Below are positions 9,740-19,483 of a DNA stretch of 19,561 nucleotides, piece by piece. The notes under the pieces are model-generated. The model saw nothing but the letters and a program-made list of their open reading frames with translations, did no database searches and was not told the origin of the DNA. Where the stretch lies: positions 1 to 19,561 of the forward strand of contig JAHBMJ010002377.1 of the NCBI GenBank assembly GCA_018398765.1, given 5' to 3'. The DNA is from Chromera velia (Eukaryota > Sar > Chromeraceae). Each line of letters starts with the position of its first letter. Position 1 is the stretch's first letter. A program made the position numbers and the translations under genes.

Positions 9740-11810
9740 TGAATGGAGGCCTATTCACGTTATCAACCCTTTTGTAAAACTTTTTGGTTTGCTGATGGAC
9801 GGCCGTGTCCGTTCTTAAGTTGAGCTTGACGTTAGGCAGTTAGGTTTCAGACAAGGAGTGGGAATGAGGGAAGGGGTAGGCGCGCTTGTCTCTGCCATTC
9901 TCTCCTCTAAAAAGAAAAAAAAAGCTCTACTGGCAAGCTTTATTGATTTCTCTAAGGCCTTCGACATTGTGCCGAGAGGTAAGCTAATTCAGAAATTAAC
10001 TGAGAAGAGAAGGTGTATGTGAGGCAGATGTGTGTATGATCTGTAAAATGTACAGGAAGGTCTGGGGAAAGGTAGACGGGGACTCTTTGCGTTTTTGGGA
10101 GGACGCTGGGGTAAAGCAAGGTGATGTTCTCTCTCCCATTCTCTTTTTTATCTATAACAATGACCTTCCTCGTGTGTGTTCAGTTAGTAAGAACGAGGGG
10201 GCCGTAGACAAAGAAACAGAGGGAGCAGGATGGTCAGACAGCAGAATGGGGAAGGGCAGCATCGAGGAGCTCGAGAGAGAGCCCGAACCTGTCCTCCTTG
10301 ACAACTATATCTTAGGCAGTCTGGGGTATGTGGATAATTTCTGTTTCCTTACTCATTCCATCTCAGATCTGCTAAAGAAGTTCTCAGCTTTGGAAGGGTA
10401 TTGCAAGGAATAGAAATTGACTGTGAACTTAAAAAAACGAAAATCTTGCGTCTGTTTGCCTTAGCTCTGGGGCAGTCTGCAGGTAGAGTCATGTATGGTG
10501 GGAGGGAAGTTGAATGGACATCCGAATACAAATATCTGGGGTATGTTTTCTTTGAAGGGGGGTGCTTGAATAAGATAATTGAATTCCGTATTGCTTCTGC
10601 TTTATGGGCTCTGAAAAGGGTAATTGGGTTGATTGCGAGCATGGGCCCGCTCAGCATTAATGCGCAGATAACAGTTTTTAGAGCCTGCTAAACTCCCGTA
10701 GCGCTCTACTGCCTTGAATGTCTGCCAGTACGGGATGCAGACCTGCTCGCTCTTGATGCTTTGCAGCTTCGGTTTGCCCGTTGGTGTGGTCATTTGTCTG
10801 CTCGCAGCCTCTACCCGCCCTTTCTTTGCATCCTTGGTCTTGTTCCCTGCAAAGCCCTTCTCTGCTCCCGCGTAGCTGACTGGTGGCACTCTCTTTCTAT
10901 CATAACACACACTATTCCTGCACCCATGTTGCATGTCTGGAAGAATAACTGCTGCCAACAATTCATAAGGTCTATAGACAGGCTGCTTCGTTGCGCTGAT
11001 TTGATTTCTGTCCGCTTGCTGAGGGTCGAGCCCGATCTGTCTTCCCAATACGGGCAGAATGGTCATAGAGCACAAGGCACCCAAAGGCACCGGCTCACTT
11101 TAAATTTCTTCAACGGTAAGGTGAGACAGACAGTTGCAAAGGAATGCATGAAGGCTTCTGAGGATGATGGGCAATCTTTCTCTCACTTTCCTCTCCTTGC
11201 TAGACTCACTCCTCTACAGCGCGACTTCCCGTCTTCCCACCATATGTTTGTCTTCCTCCTGTGCAGTAAGTCGTCCTCCGGTGTTCTTTCCATCTTTGCC
11301 CTTCCCCATTTCGCCCTGTCGGTTACGGATGGCTCGATCTTTTCTTTTTTGCGCATGCTGATATACAACCTGATGGGTGGGTAAGGTGGGCTGCCTGTTG
11401 GTTGCTCTGATAGAAAGCTGTGCACCTATGAAGCCTGCTGCCGGTGTGTAAATAATTTTATTCATCGGCTCTCTGTCTGCCCCCGATGCACTGCCGAACA
11501 AGGCTTTTTACAGTGGTTGGCATTAATTCAATTAGACCGCTTCACTCGTTGTGACTCACCCTTTGCATCTGCTTCCTTTTCTGATTTGGGGGTTCGTAAG
11601 TTCATCACATCGCTCTTACACTCTCAACCCTCTCTCCTCTTTATGATTTCTTATCATATTATAATAAATGATTGATTAGATTAAGTTCAAATAACTGTCG
11701 TCTACTTAGCTTGCAGCTGGCATAATTGAACAGACCCATGCATGTATGCGCCGCCCGGGAGTTCTAACTCCACCTAGGGTTTGGCATCAATCAATAAAAA
11801 AAAAAAAAGA
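9740..11810 (+). pseudogene. 5'-truncated, frameshifted LINE (reverse transcriptase)
   Basis: Non-LTR retrotransposon remnant inside E3. In order it shows QLGFRQG (from 9837), the motif A region with SFIDFSKAFDIV, motif B GVKQGDVLSPILFFIYNNDL, the catalytic box as GYVDN instead of the usual YxDD (near 10325-10340), LKKTKIL, EYKYLGY, and a late Cys/His cluster with CRC-x5-HRLSVC (about 11430-11480). The frame changes near 10013, near 10400 and again after 10690, so no intact protein is possible. No endonuclease domain is present, consistent with 5' truncation. The 3' end is an A-rich tail at about 11795-11808. TGATAGAA on both sides could be a target duplication, but it is also a motif of E3. 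Confidence 0.85.
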
Positions 11811-12173
11811 AAACTGATAGAAAAGTAATAGAAATTCAAATTTCTAACATATTAGAAATTTGCGTCAAATTTCTAACATTTTCTTTAATTTCTATTAAAT
11901 GTTAGAAATGTTAGAAAAATGATAGAAATTTAAATCAAATTTCTATCTCTTTAGAGTCTTTTCTATCGTAGTATCACTTTTTTAACAACTTTCAAGTTTC
12001 TATCACTTTTCTAAGATTTTTAACCTTTAATAGAAATTAAACATAATTTCTAACTAATAGTCTTTCTAACATATTAGAAATTAAAGTCTAATTTCTATCA
12101 CATTTCTAACTTTGTCGAATTTTTATTACTTTTCTATCAATTTTCTATCACTTTTCTAACATTTTTTACAGGG
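11811..12173. repeat. E3 right portion, self-complementary TTTCTAAC-type repeats
   Basis: It is made of many imperfect copies of an 8-10 base motif (TTTCTAACA, TTTCTATCA) and their reverse complements, so the single strand could fold on itself extensively. No coding signal. Confidence 0.75.
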
Positions 12174-12182
12174 TAGTATTAT

Positions 12183-13101
12183 TATTAGTGTTACCTTAGA
12201 AATCGCATTACTTCAGACAGCTGTAACGTATGTCCCAACCGTCTCTGCACTGTGCTAGTAGGCGGCAGCACTGTGTTCAGTGGAACAGCAGTCCTTCTAC
12301 TCGAAATCTCACATGCCAGTATCTCAGTACGCATATATAGATAGATGGATGCATGCCAATTCGATGCCAAATACACGTACGGCGCAAAAAAAATCAATAA
12401 ATCTCGGTATGGCTCAAACACCACCCCGTGAACGATCGGTCGCGCGCACAGTTTAAAATCGTCTTGGCACAGGCCACAGTACCAATGCGCACACTCTCAA
12501 TCCTGACAATGTCATGCCAGACGAGCAACCGCAATTCCAACACACAACGTCACGCGCAACCCCCCCCTTCGGTCTCACCACTGTCTTTTTTCTATCGCTT
12601 CTGGCTCTGTGTACTACGTAAAAGAGACGTTCGATCGAAGATCAATAGGACAAAAAGAATCGAAATAAGGAAGATACACATGTAAACATATTCAATACAT
12701 CGTTGGCCTAAAGCGCTCCAGAAACGCAATCTCATTCAACCATCCTTCAATCAGATCCGTGCTGGCCGTATGGACCAAAACATGCAAATATTGTTCCTTG
12801 AGAGAATTAAAAGGCCATCGCAAGGACAGCAATTCAACGAACATTAATGACAACTCCCTTACCATCAAACAGGTGGGTAGATTTGCGGATAACAGCATTC
12901 TTGTAACGTGCCCGCATATCAGACCTGAACGCGCAGATCGGCTGACCATACACGCATTCCCATAAACGAAACGGGAACGCAAATGAACCGAAGAATGTAA
13001 CAACAAGTCACTTCCATGTGGAGTTTCCAAAGACCCATCAATGAAAGGAGAGAAAACAGATCTATTCGGATTCTTTGGAGCTTATAATCAATGTATTAAT
13101 C
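12183..13101. other. Unrecognised block between repeats R and S
   Basis: Unit 1 has about 55 AT-rich bases between R and S, and unit 2 has about 920 unrelated bases here. The block is less AT-rich than its surroundings. I could not define inverted ends or a target duplication. It holds one coding-like frame on the minus strand (12692-13081). The other open frames (12191-12424 minus, 12428-12685 plus) show nothing recognisable. Confidence 0.5.
12692..13081 (-). other. Unidentified coding-like frame in the 0.9-kb block
   Basis: Open for about 129 codons after a TAA and ending in TGA. The composition is protein-like, with hydrophobic and aromatic residues spread through segments such as [16 protein letters not shown] and WPFNSLKEQYLHVLVH. 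There is no early ATG, so it would be an internal or terminal exon, or a fragment of an unknown mobile-element protein. I recognise no family. Confidence 0.3.
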
Positions 13102-13126
13102 ACAGCGCTGATTTGATGTTCAATAT
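13102..13126 (+). repeat. Repeat S, unit 2 copy, left piece
   Basis: AGCGCTGATTTGATGTTCAA followed by TAT matches 7741-7763 and stops exactly where E4 begins. Confidence 0.8.
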
Positions 13127-13166
13127 CGCATGCGGGTGGGGGCCCCGGCATGAATTGGGCCCCCCG
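13127..13166 (+). repeat. E4 left terminal inverted repeat
   Basis: It starts CGCATGCGGG and contains GGCATGAATTGGGCCCC. The repeat folds on itself: GGTGGGGGCCC pairs with GGGCCCCCCGCC across a short loop. Another 12-base palindrome (GCCCTGCAGGGC) lies just inside. Confidence 0.88.
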
Positions 13167-13324
13167 CCGCCCTGCAGGGCGCCGGATGCGGTAGGTTAAT
13201 ATCAATCTCGGAGACAGACTGACAACTGAACTTCGTTGAGCTACATTAGTTCCAGATACTCTTACTCACTTCAAAGCTGTCGAAATCGCGGGAAAAAACG
13301 ACCGTTAGAAGTGCAAGAACCAGG

Positions 13325-14665
13325 ATGAGTGAGGAATCTGTATTCGATCGAGTGAAGGCAGTCAAAGATGCTGCCCTGTTGCCCGGTGTGGAAGGCCTGA
13401 TGGTGCGCGCTTTGAAGGGCACGCTGCCCTAATACGTGTTGCACAAAGCACAGGCAGACATTGAGGGTGCAACGCGGAGGGCGTTGATGTTAGTTGTGAA
13501 TAAAACGATGCTGCACGTATCTGGTGTCTGTCTGTCTCGTTTCTCAAAAAGCATTCTGTCTTCTGTTGAGAAGCCCCGAAGGGCCCCAAAGCTGTCGGCG
13601 TTACGTTCTGTTGTGACAGAAGCCTTGTGGGAACGCATCCAGCCGAGGTCAGAGTACCGTCAAAACCGACGGTATGCTTTCCGGCATTTGACGTCAGGTT
13701 CGAGGGGAGCCCTGATGTTGGCCATCCGGTACTACGCCCTGATCCTTTCCAGCTTTTCGGACACGTTGCTGTCTAAAGAAGATCTCTGAGCGTGTGTCGG
13801 CGGCATGGGTGCCTTTCGAATGCCATCTTTTGTGGAGGCTTGGGCCCAGGACGGTGGTGTGCAGGTGCTGGCACCGGAAAAGGTGGACAAGACAAACTTC
13901 AAAAAGATGGTCGGTCGATCTCTGCCCTGCCAGTGGTGTACGTCTGCGGGTTTTCGATGCATGCGCGTGTTCCTCTGTCTTCACCCATTTCCCTTATGAC
14001 TTGTTTTGCTGCAGTTCGATGCCCCCCTCGTCATCGTCTTTAGAGGAAATGCGTTGGGCTTCCTGTTTGGAAAGGTACGTGAGGGCTACCACTCGGATGT
14101 GTCGCTTGGCTTCATTTTCAGGCAGACATTCAAGGCAGGGACGCTGAGGAGACATATGGACCCCTGTGTCTATTTCGTGATGGGCTCTCTCTCCTCTGTT
14201 AGCCGGGTGGACGTCGGTGTGTCGTACACCGTAACGGAGAACCCCCTTCCTCCCTCACCTCCTCAGGTCAGCAGAGTAAAGAGATTTTGTGGAGGAGCTA
14301 GATAGCTTAGAACAGCTAGTGGAAGCTAGAAAGCTACTCCAGCTAGTAGAAGTCAGTAAAATAAAAGTTTTTCATTCATTCATTGTCTTGTGTACCAATT
14401 CATTGCATGCAGGCGTCTGGTCAGGAAGATGATGAAGGGCAAGAACAGGCCCCCGCTGAGGCCCCCACTGGAGAGGAAGACGCGAATGAAGGTTTGTCAG
14501 ACAATTCAGTCACAGACGAGTCATAGACGAACGCACAGCACAGACAAGTCATATACATGAACACTTACATACGTGCACGTATACATGAATGCAGAACCCG
14601 ACGACACCGGTGTGGATGTCGACGAGAGAGAGCTTGGAGAGGAGAGAGAACTCGACAACTGGTGA
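13325..14665 (+). pseudogene. E4 gene A: unidentified transposon protein, multi-exon
   Basis: One phase-consistent model joins 13325-13935, 14015-14074, 14122-14266, 14413-14491 and 14595-14665: 966 bases, 321 residues, starting MSEESVFDRVKAVKD and ending LDNW. Two in-frame stops interrupt exon 1, TAA at 13430 (codon 36) and TGA at 13787 (codon 155). The same frame continues on both sides, so these look like point nonsense changes. The N-terminal half has a basic, helical look (SEYRQNRRYAFRHL) and a hydrophobic segment around ALMLAIRYYALIL. The C-terminus is strongly acidic. I recognise no domain. Exon 2 is ambiguous: 14015-14266 is also open without splicing in another frame and reads DAPLVIVFRGNALGFLFGK, which looks more like protein but would need a different donor upstream. 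Confidence 0.55.
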
Positions 14666-17600
14666 ATCTTCGATCATGTAAGTCAGTCATGCATTCCGTC
14701 AGAGTACCCTCCCTCTGCCTCCCCCCCCACCACTTCCTCCTCCTCTTCCCCCCCCTGCCCCACTTCCTCCTCTTCCCCCCCCCCACTCAAAATTTCTTCT
14801 GCTGCTGACACATCGTCGTCTGCAATCATATCCATCCGTGTCTTGTTTCCTTCCAGACGCACGCTGATGCTCCGATCGTCGATAGCAAGGAATGCGCCTA
14901 GCAGGTTGCGGACTGCGATTTGTGTCCCTGTGTCCCCTTGGGTGTTAGGGAGGGGCTTCGCTCCATGGCTTGCAGCGCCAGTTAGAGCAAAGGCATCAGC
15001 CACCATGCGGTTGAATGCCTCGTGTGCCTGCATGCTGAAGTACTTTGCAACAGAGCGGTAGTGGTAGAGAAAGTAATAGAAGCTCTCGAGGAGATAGAGG
15101 GTCGCGGGGTACTGCTGGCCTGGGTGTGTTTCAAGCCAGACTCTTTTGAAGTCTTTGACTGGTCTGGGGTATTTGGCAATATTTTTATCAGAGGGGGCGG
15201 TCTGTCGGAGAATGTGCAGACAAAAAAAAAATGCAGAAAGGCCTTTTCTGATCCTGTCGTTGTCTCCATACCCAGCAAGGGCCATCATATTCTTGTGTTC
15301 TTTTGACAGAACGATGCAGTCTCTGCCCTGTAGAGAGAAATCTGGCCACACCCATTCCCCTTTCTCTGTATCTTGGATGGGTACCATGGTTGTTCGGTTG
15401 CGTATGATTTTCTGACCAAAGTCGTCCTGAAGAACGTGTAAACTTTTCCGTCCGCACTTTTCTGCAGCTGATTCTGTGAGCACACAGTTGCACAGATGTC
15501 CACAGAGATCTTGAACGTCTGCGTCTTTGTTTTTCTTGTCTTCTGCTGCTGCTGCTGCTGCAGGTGCTGCTGCAGATGCTGCTTGTGCGTTCTTCTTTGT
15601 CGCCTTCTGCTCTGTTGTCTTGTCTGCATCATCCCACTCCTCCTCCCCCTCCCACCCCTCTTCTTCCTCTGCCAGAGAGTCTGTCTTCTCCCTCCTTTGT
15701 TCCTCTTCCTTCTCTGCCCCTGCCTTCTCCTCTTCACACTCTTTGTACTTGCACACTTTCGGCCACAGAGTAGTTCGAAGCCCATGTACCACCGCTTCGG
15801 TCCCCCTCATTGCAAAGTGCAGGCAGTCAGGGCAGACTCGCATGCCAAAACAGGCAGGCCAAAGAGACTCTCGCAGAGAGCCTTGCTTCTTTTTGGCACA
15901 GGTCGTTGTGTGAGACCCAGGCTTCTTCTGTCCCTGCTTTGTGTTCTTGCAGTTGCAAGGCTTTGCCACGAGCTCTGCATGCCTTTCGGGTGTTCTGGAG
16001 AAGGGGCGGGGGAAGTGTAGTTGCTCTGTTGGGTGCTGTGGGCATCCAATTAGTTGAAATCGATTGACTTCTCCTCTGTTCGGCACACACATGCATGCAC
16101 GAACCACACCATGATGCGGACAGACTCTTTTGAGGCGTGTTGGAGGAATGCGATCATCATATCCCCTTAGGTCTAGGAGACATAAGCATGCCCGCTTTGG
16201 GTACCCAAGCATGTTTTTGTCATAACTCTCCAGGACAGAAATTTCTGTCTTGCTGTCAAGGGTGAAATACGAGGGGAATACGCCATTAGCACCGGCCGTG
16301 CCACACATTTTAGCAAATGCGGATTGGTCTGCTGTTCCCCACCATGTTACTTTCACCCTTTTCCCCTTATAAAGCCCATGAGGCACTGTGACTCCCCCAT
16401 CTACCACATTAATACCCTCTAGCAACTCTTTGGACTTAAAGAGCGCTTCTAGGGTATTCCGTCCCTCTTGCCAATTTGCAAGACCAATGCAGAAAGAAAA
16501 CTCTTTCGAAAAAAGAGCATTCTCGGGTCAGGAAAGTGGGCGGACTAGGATAGAAATACAGGCCCCCCCAGCTTTCAGTCTAGTAGCCCAATTCCCATCA
16601 ACTGACATACACAGCTCGATGTTGACAACCTCTTCCTCGATCTCCTCCTCGATCTCCAGACCTTCAGGAGTAGTCGTTATGACGGTTCTTTTCTCCTTAG
16701 TGATCACACCATTCTTGGTGAGGAACTCATAGGCGAACTTGTCACTCAATAGAAGATCGAGGAGCACTTTGATGTCACCAACAAACGGCTGAAAATAGTC
16801 GTCTTGTGACTTGCTAGTGTACTTTTTGGCAACCTTCTGCAGCACTCTGCTCATTGGCTTGAAGAAGCCTTTCTCTCGCAGTTTTTTTTGCAGAGCGGTC
16901 AAAGGAGCAAACACCTGTAAAAATATTTTAAAATATTTTTACATATTACTGGTGAGACAAAAAGCTTTTTGTTTGTGGGACAAAAACAAATATTTCTTTT
17001 TTTGATGGGACAAAAAAAAATCTTTTTTTTATGGGTGGGACAAAAAACAATTAAAATTTGATAGGACAAAAAAACTAAATAAATGAACAAAATTGATGAA
17101 GTGCTTACATACGAACCTCTTTCACAGACAGAATGGAAGCATCCTTTACAAAGTTTTTCTACCGTTGTAGCTTCCCCCGAGAGAGACCCTCCATAATAAC
17201 AAAATGGGTCCATTCGTCTCTTGTCTTCGCTTGTGCCTTACATTCAAAAAAACGACCCCACAATCGTTTCGAACCCAATCTGTTAATCTTTCTCTCTCTT
17301 CCTGCTTTGTATCGTTCATAGGATGTCAGGTTCTTTCAGGAAGTCCTCTCGCAGTCGGTGACTTGCACTTGCACCGCCCCGGTGCCTGCTGCGTATATTG
17401 CCTTCGTCACCACATCTGGCTTGATTGCACTGCATGACGTCACTAGCGATGTCGCTGCTGCTGTGAGGGCATTCGCTCTTTCCTCAGGCTCCATATTTGA
17501 AGTCCCCAACATGCAATCCCACATCTCGATGGTTGCTCGATGCAGCACTCGAGCTAACCCTGCTCCTGTGTACGTGCCCCTACGCGCAAACAGATTCTCT

Positions 17601-17903
17601 TCTGGCTTCTCTCTTCTTCGGGAACCCAGACGTCTCCAGCCGTTCATAAATTGGACCGTCTTCTCCCTGGACCTCCGTACAGGGCCATCCTCAAGGGCCT
17701 TAACAACCTGCTCCATTCCCCCTTCCCCTTCCTCTTCAATCCTCTTAAGTAGAGGATAGCGGACTCCACTCCTCAACCCCTTGTACTGCCAACTCCTCCC
17801 CCCTGGGCTTCGTGTCTTCAAAAAAGGGGAATGCACAAGGTTGCGCTATCCTGCAAGCATAGCGACGCACAGGGGAAACATCATAATAAAAATCAGTGCG
17901 ATT

Positions 17904-17905
17904 GA

Positions 17906-17943
<38 letters not shown>
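17904..17943 (+). repeat. CA microsatellite in intron 2 of E4 gene B
   Basis: About 18-20 CA units within the intron at 17851-18160 of the minus-strand gene. It has presumably expanded since insertion, or is part of the element. Confidence 0.9.
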
Positions 17944-17945
<2 letters not shown>

Positions 17946-18637
17946 GAGAGAAAATTAGGAAGATAGAAAAAGAAAAATGGGCAGCGCTCTGCAATTAGGG
18001 GCGTACCCCCCACTTTCTGTCTCTCCACTAGCACCTAGGAGAGCCTGTGCTCAAAAGAACATGTGAGAGAGAGAGAAGGGGAGAGGGACAGAGAGGAAGG
18101 GAGGGAGGAATTAAGGGAGGCGTTTTCAGGGGGCGCCCCCCCATTTATTCATTTCCTGACCTGTAAGATACGGGTGAATCCTATGAGGATGCTGTGCTTC
18201 TTCTTGAGCCCGTGCGCTTGCTGCTACTGCCTGTGCAGCCATACTTTGCATTGCCGCACCCAGAGAAGATAACGGCTGGGCTGGCGGGGGAAGAAGACCA
18301 ACCGCTGGCGAGTCGCTTCCCCCGGGTGAGTCCCCTCCCATGCCAAAGGTCGGTGACGCCCCCTCCACACCTGCAACTGCATCTGCTTACTGCTCTCCGG
18401 GGTGCTCTTTCTTCTTTCTCCGCTTCCTTAGCTCCGGAGAGGTGCAAGCGTCTTCACACACCGCACGAAGGCTTTCGGCACATCTCCCACAAACCCGCAA
18501 CTTGACCTCTTGGAGCTGTGCTCGGTGGAACCGGCCTTTGCACCGGTCACAAGCACAGCCAAAAGAACCCACAGGTCTGCTCCCTCTCGGCCTCAATCCG
18601 GAAGGAGCGCTTGAAGAAGAAACGGAGGCACGTGAAC

Positions 18638-18788
18638 CTGAAGGAGACGGCAAGCACAGATATATGCATATATGTGTGTATATGTATCTATGTATGTATA
18701 GTCGAAGAAGGTATGTGGTGCCAGCTCGTAGTGCTCAAGATGGGGACAGAATGCAACGACTGACTTCCCGGCCGGATGCTGCCGTCAC
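18638..18788 (-). other. Intron 1 of E4 gene B
   Basis: 151 bases on the minus strand, with donor CAG/GTGACG at 18788 and acceptor CCGTCTCCTTCAG ending at 18638. A TA/GT-rich simple repeat (about 18660-18700) lies inside it. The splice keeps frame (Ser-Gly-Ser across the junction). This is the best supported junction of the gene. Confidence 0.7.
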
Positions 18789-19220
18789 CTGACTTGTGGT
18801 GATCCGCACCAGTGAGCATGTCAGCGTAGTTGACAGTTCGACCGGTCCGCCTCGTCCGTTCAATTCGAGGAGATCTTCGAGGAGCTTCCGGCTGGAGCGC
18901 CGATCCACGCTGTGCTCTGCCAACGGTTGAAGGAGGCACAGAATCAAGGGAATGACTGCTTCTAGAACGACCATCATGCTGAGGTGGCAGAGGATCTGGG
19001 GCAGCAAATCTGCCCTCAGACGCAGCAGGGTTTTCTCGACTCATGCTTGCTTATGTTCAAGACAAACACAAAACACTGGTTCTCGACAGTCTGACCATCG
19101 TTTTGCGCCGTTTTTCTACAGGTCTTATGTCAGTACAGTTGTAAAAGGAAGTTCTGTGTGTCTGTTGTTCAGACAGCCGACTATTCGGCTCATTTCAAAT
19201 TACCCCCCCGAAGTGGCACC

Positions 19221-19260
19221 GGGGGGGCCCAATTCATGCCGGGGCCGCCGCCCGCATGCG
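19221..19260 (-). repeat. E4 right terminal inverted repeat
   Basis: Inverse copy of 13127-13166. It differs at two positions near the tip, which slightly weakens the internal hairpin. Confidence 0.88.
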
Positions 19261-19483
19261 ACTCTTGACTGAATGATAGATTCAGACAGAATGAATGAAC
19301 CCTAACTCTTTTTAGATCACAAGAAATAAGTCTCCAGATCTATATAACTTGAGATATTGTGGAATGTACTATATAGTTGGCAGAGTGTCTATCAGTGTCT
19401 GACATAGACCTAGAGTAACCTTAGGTCATATAGACATATTGAAACACAGAGATGACGGACTATGACAGACCTAGATGAAAGAA

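Larger units (their letters stand above)
9664..12173. mobile_element. E3: TA-flanked inverted-repeat element, host to a LINE
   Basis: The left end begins CCCTGCAAAAAATGTCAG, and the right end reads the inverse, CCCTGTAAAAAATGTTAG, from 12173 backwards. TA flanks both sides (9662-9663 and 12174-12175). Unit 1 shows the clean uninserted site ATCATAGTATT at 7672-7682. TA duplication fits Tc1/mariner-type elements or their non-autonomous derivatives. The element's own sequence is only about 76 bases on the left and about 365 on the right, built from degenerate repeats of TTTCTAAC and TTTCTATCA and their complements. The rest (about 9740-11810) is an inserted LINE. Confidence 0.85.
14683..19044 (-). 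pseudogene. E4 gene B: large DDE transposase with Cys/His insert
   Basis: Model: exons 19044-18789, 18637-18161, 17850-17117 and 16914-14683. All phases agree, giving 1,233 codons. It is interrupted by TAA 18389 (codon 169), TAG 17848 (246), TGA 17338 (416), TAG 17161 (475) and TGA 16530 (618). The frame is intact between them. Domains: basic N-terminus (RRSPRIERTRR), zinc-binding region about 113-150 (CACDRCKGRFH, then CGRC), helical middle, and a DDE core. Proposed catalytic residues are Asp595 in SVDGNW, Asp685 in GTADQSAF, and Glu1121 in AHEAFNRM. Between Asp685 and Glu1121 lies a Cys/His-rich insert (CPHH, CMC, CNC, CFGMRVCPDCLH, CGHLCNC) with an acidic and poly-Ala tract. The D-spacing and zinc insert resemble hAT/RAG1-like transposases. 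Triad and family are inferred from pattern. Weakest points are the donors at 17116 and 18160. Confidence 0.68.
13127..19260. mobile_element. E4: 6.1-kb DNA transposon with two convergent genes
   Basis: Terminal inverted repeats of about 40 bases (left 13127-13166, right 19221-19260) match with two mismatches. They enclose a + strand gene (13325-14665) and a minus-strand gene (19044-14683) that converge with 17 bases between their stops. The element splits repeat S of unit 2. The unit 1 copy of S (7738-7790) lacks it. Both ends carry CGCATGCG, a palindrome, so end and duplication cannot be separated by eye. CGCATGCG is absent from the unit 1 site, so I count it as element and see no clear target duplication. 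The unit 1 site also has about 12 extra bases here, so this point is not settled. Confidence 0.85.

Noticed and set aside
9664-12173. CRISPR-like or satellite array in the TTTCTAAC repeats
   Set aside because: The repeats are short, degenerate, present in both orientations and lack constant spacers. They belong to the inverted-repeat element E3.
15496-16020. 174-codon and 128-codon + strand frames within E4 gene B
   Set aside because: They are antisense to the poly-Ala/acidic region of gene B, giving Cys/Ser/Leu-rich strings with no domain.
13430-18389. Recoded stop codons in E4 genes
   Set aside because: All three stop codons occur in frame, the genes end in TGA, and the hydrolase gene uses standard decoding. 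Pseudogene decay is simpler.
18371-18390. A 20-base GT...AG mini-intron in E4 gene B
   Set aside because: The segment starts GTAAGC and ends CAG, but removing it shifts to a less protein-like frame. Keeping it and accepting one nonsense TAA at 18389 retains the same frame on both sides and makes all exon phases agree.
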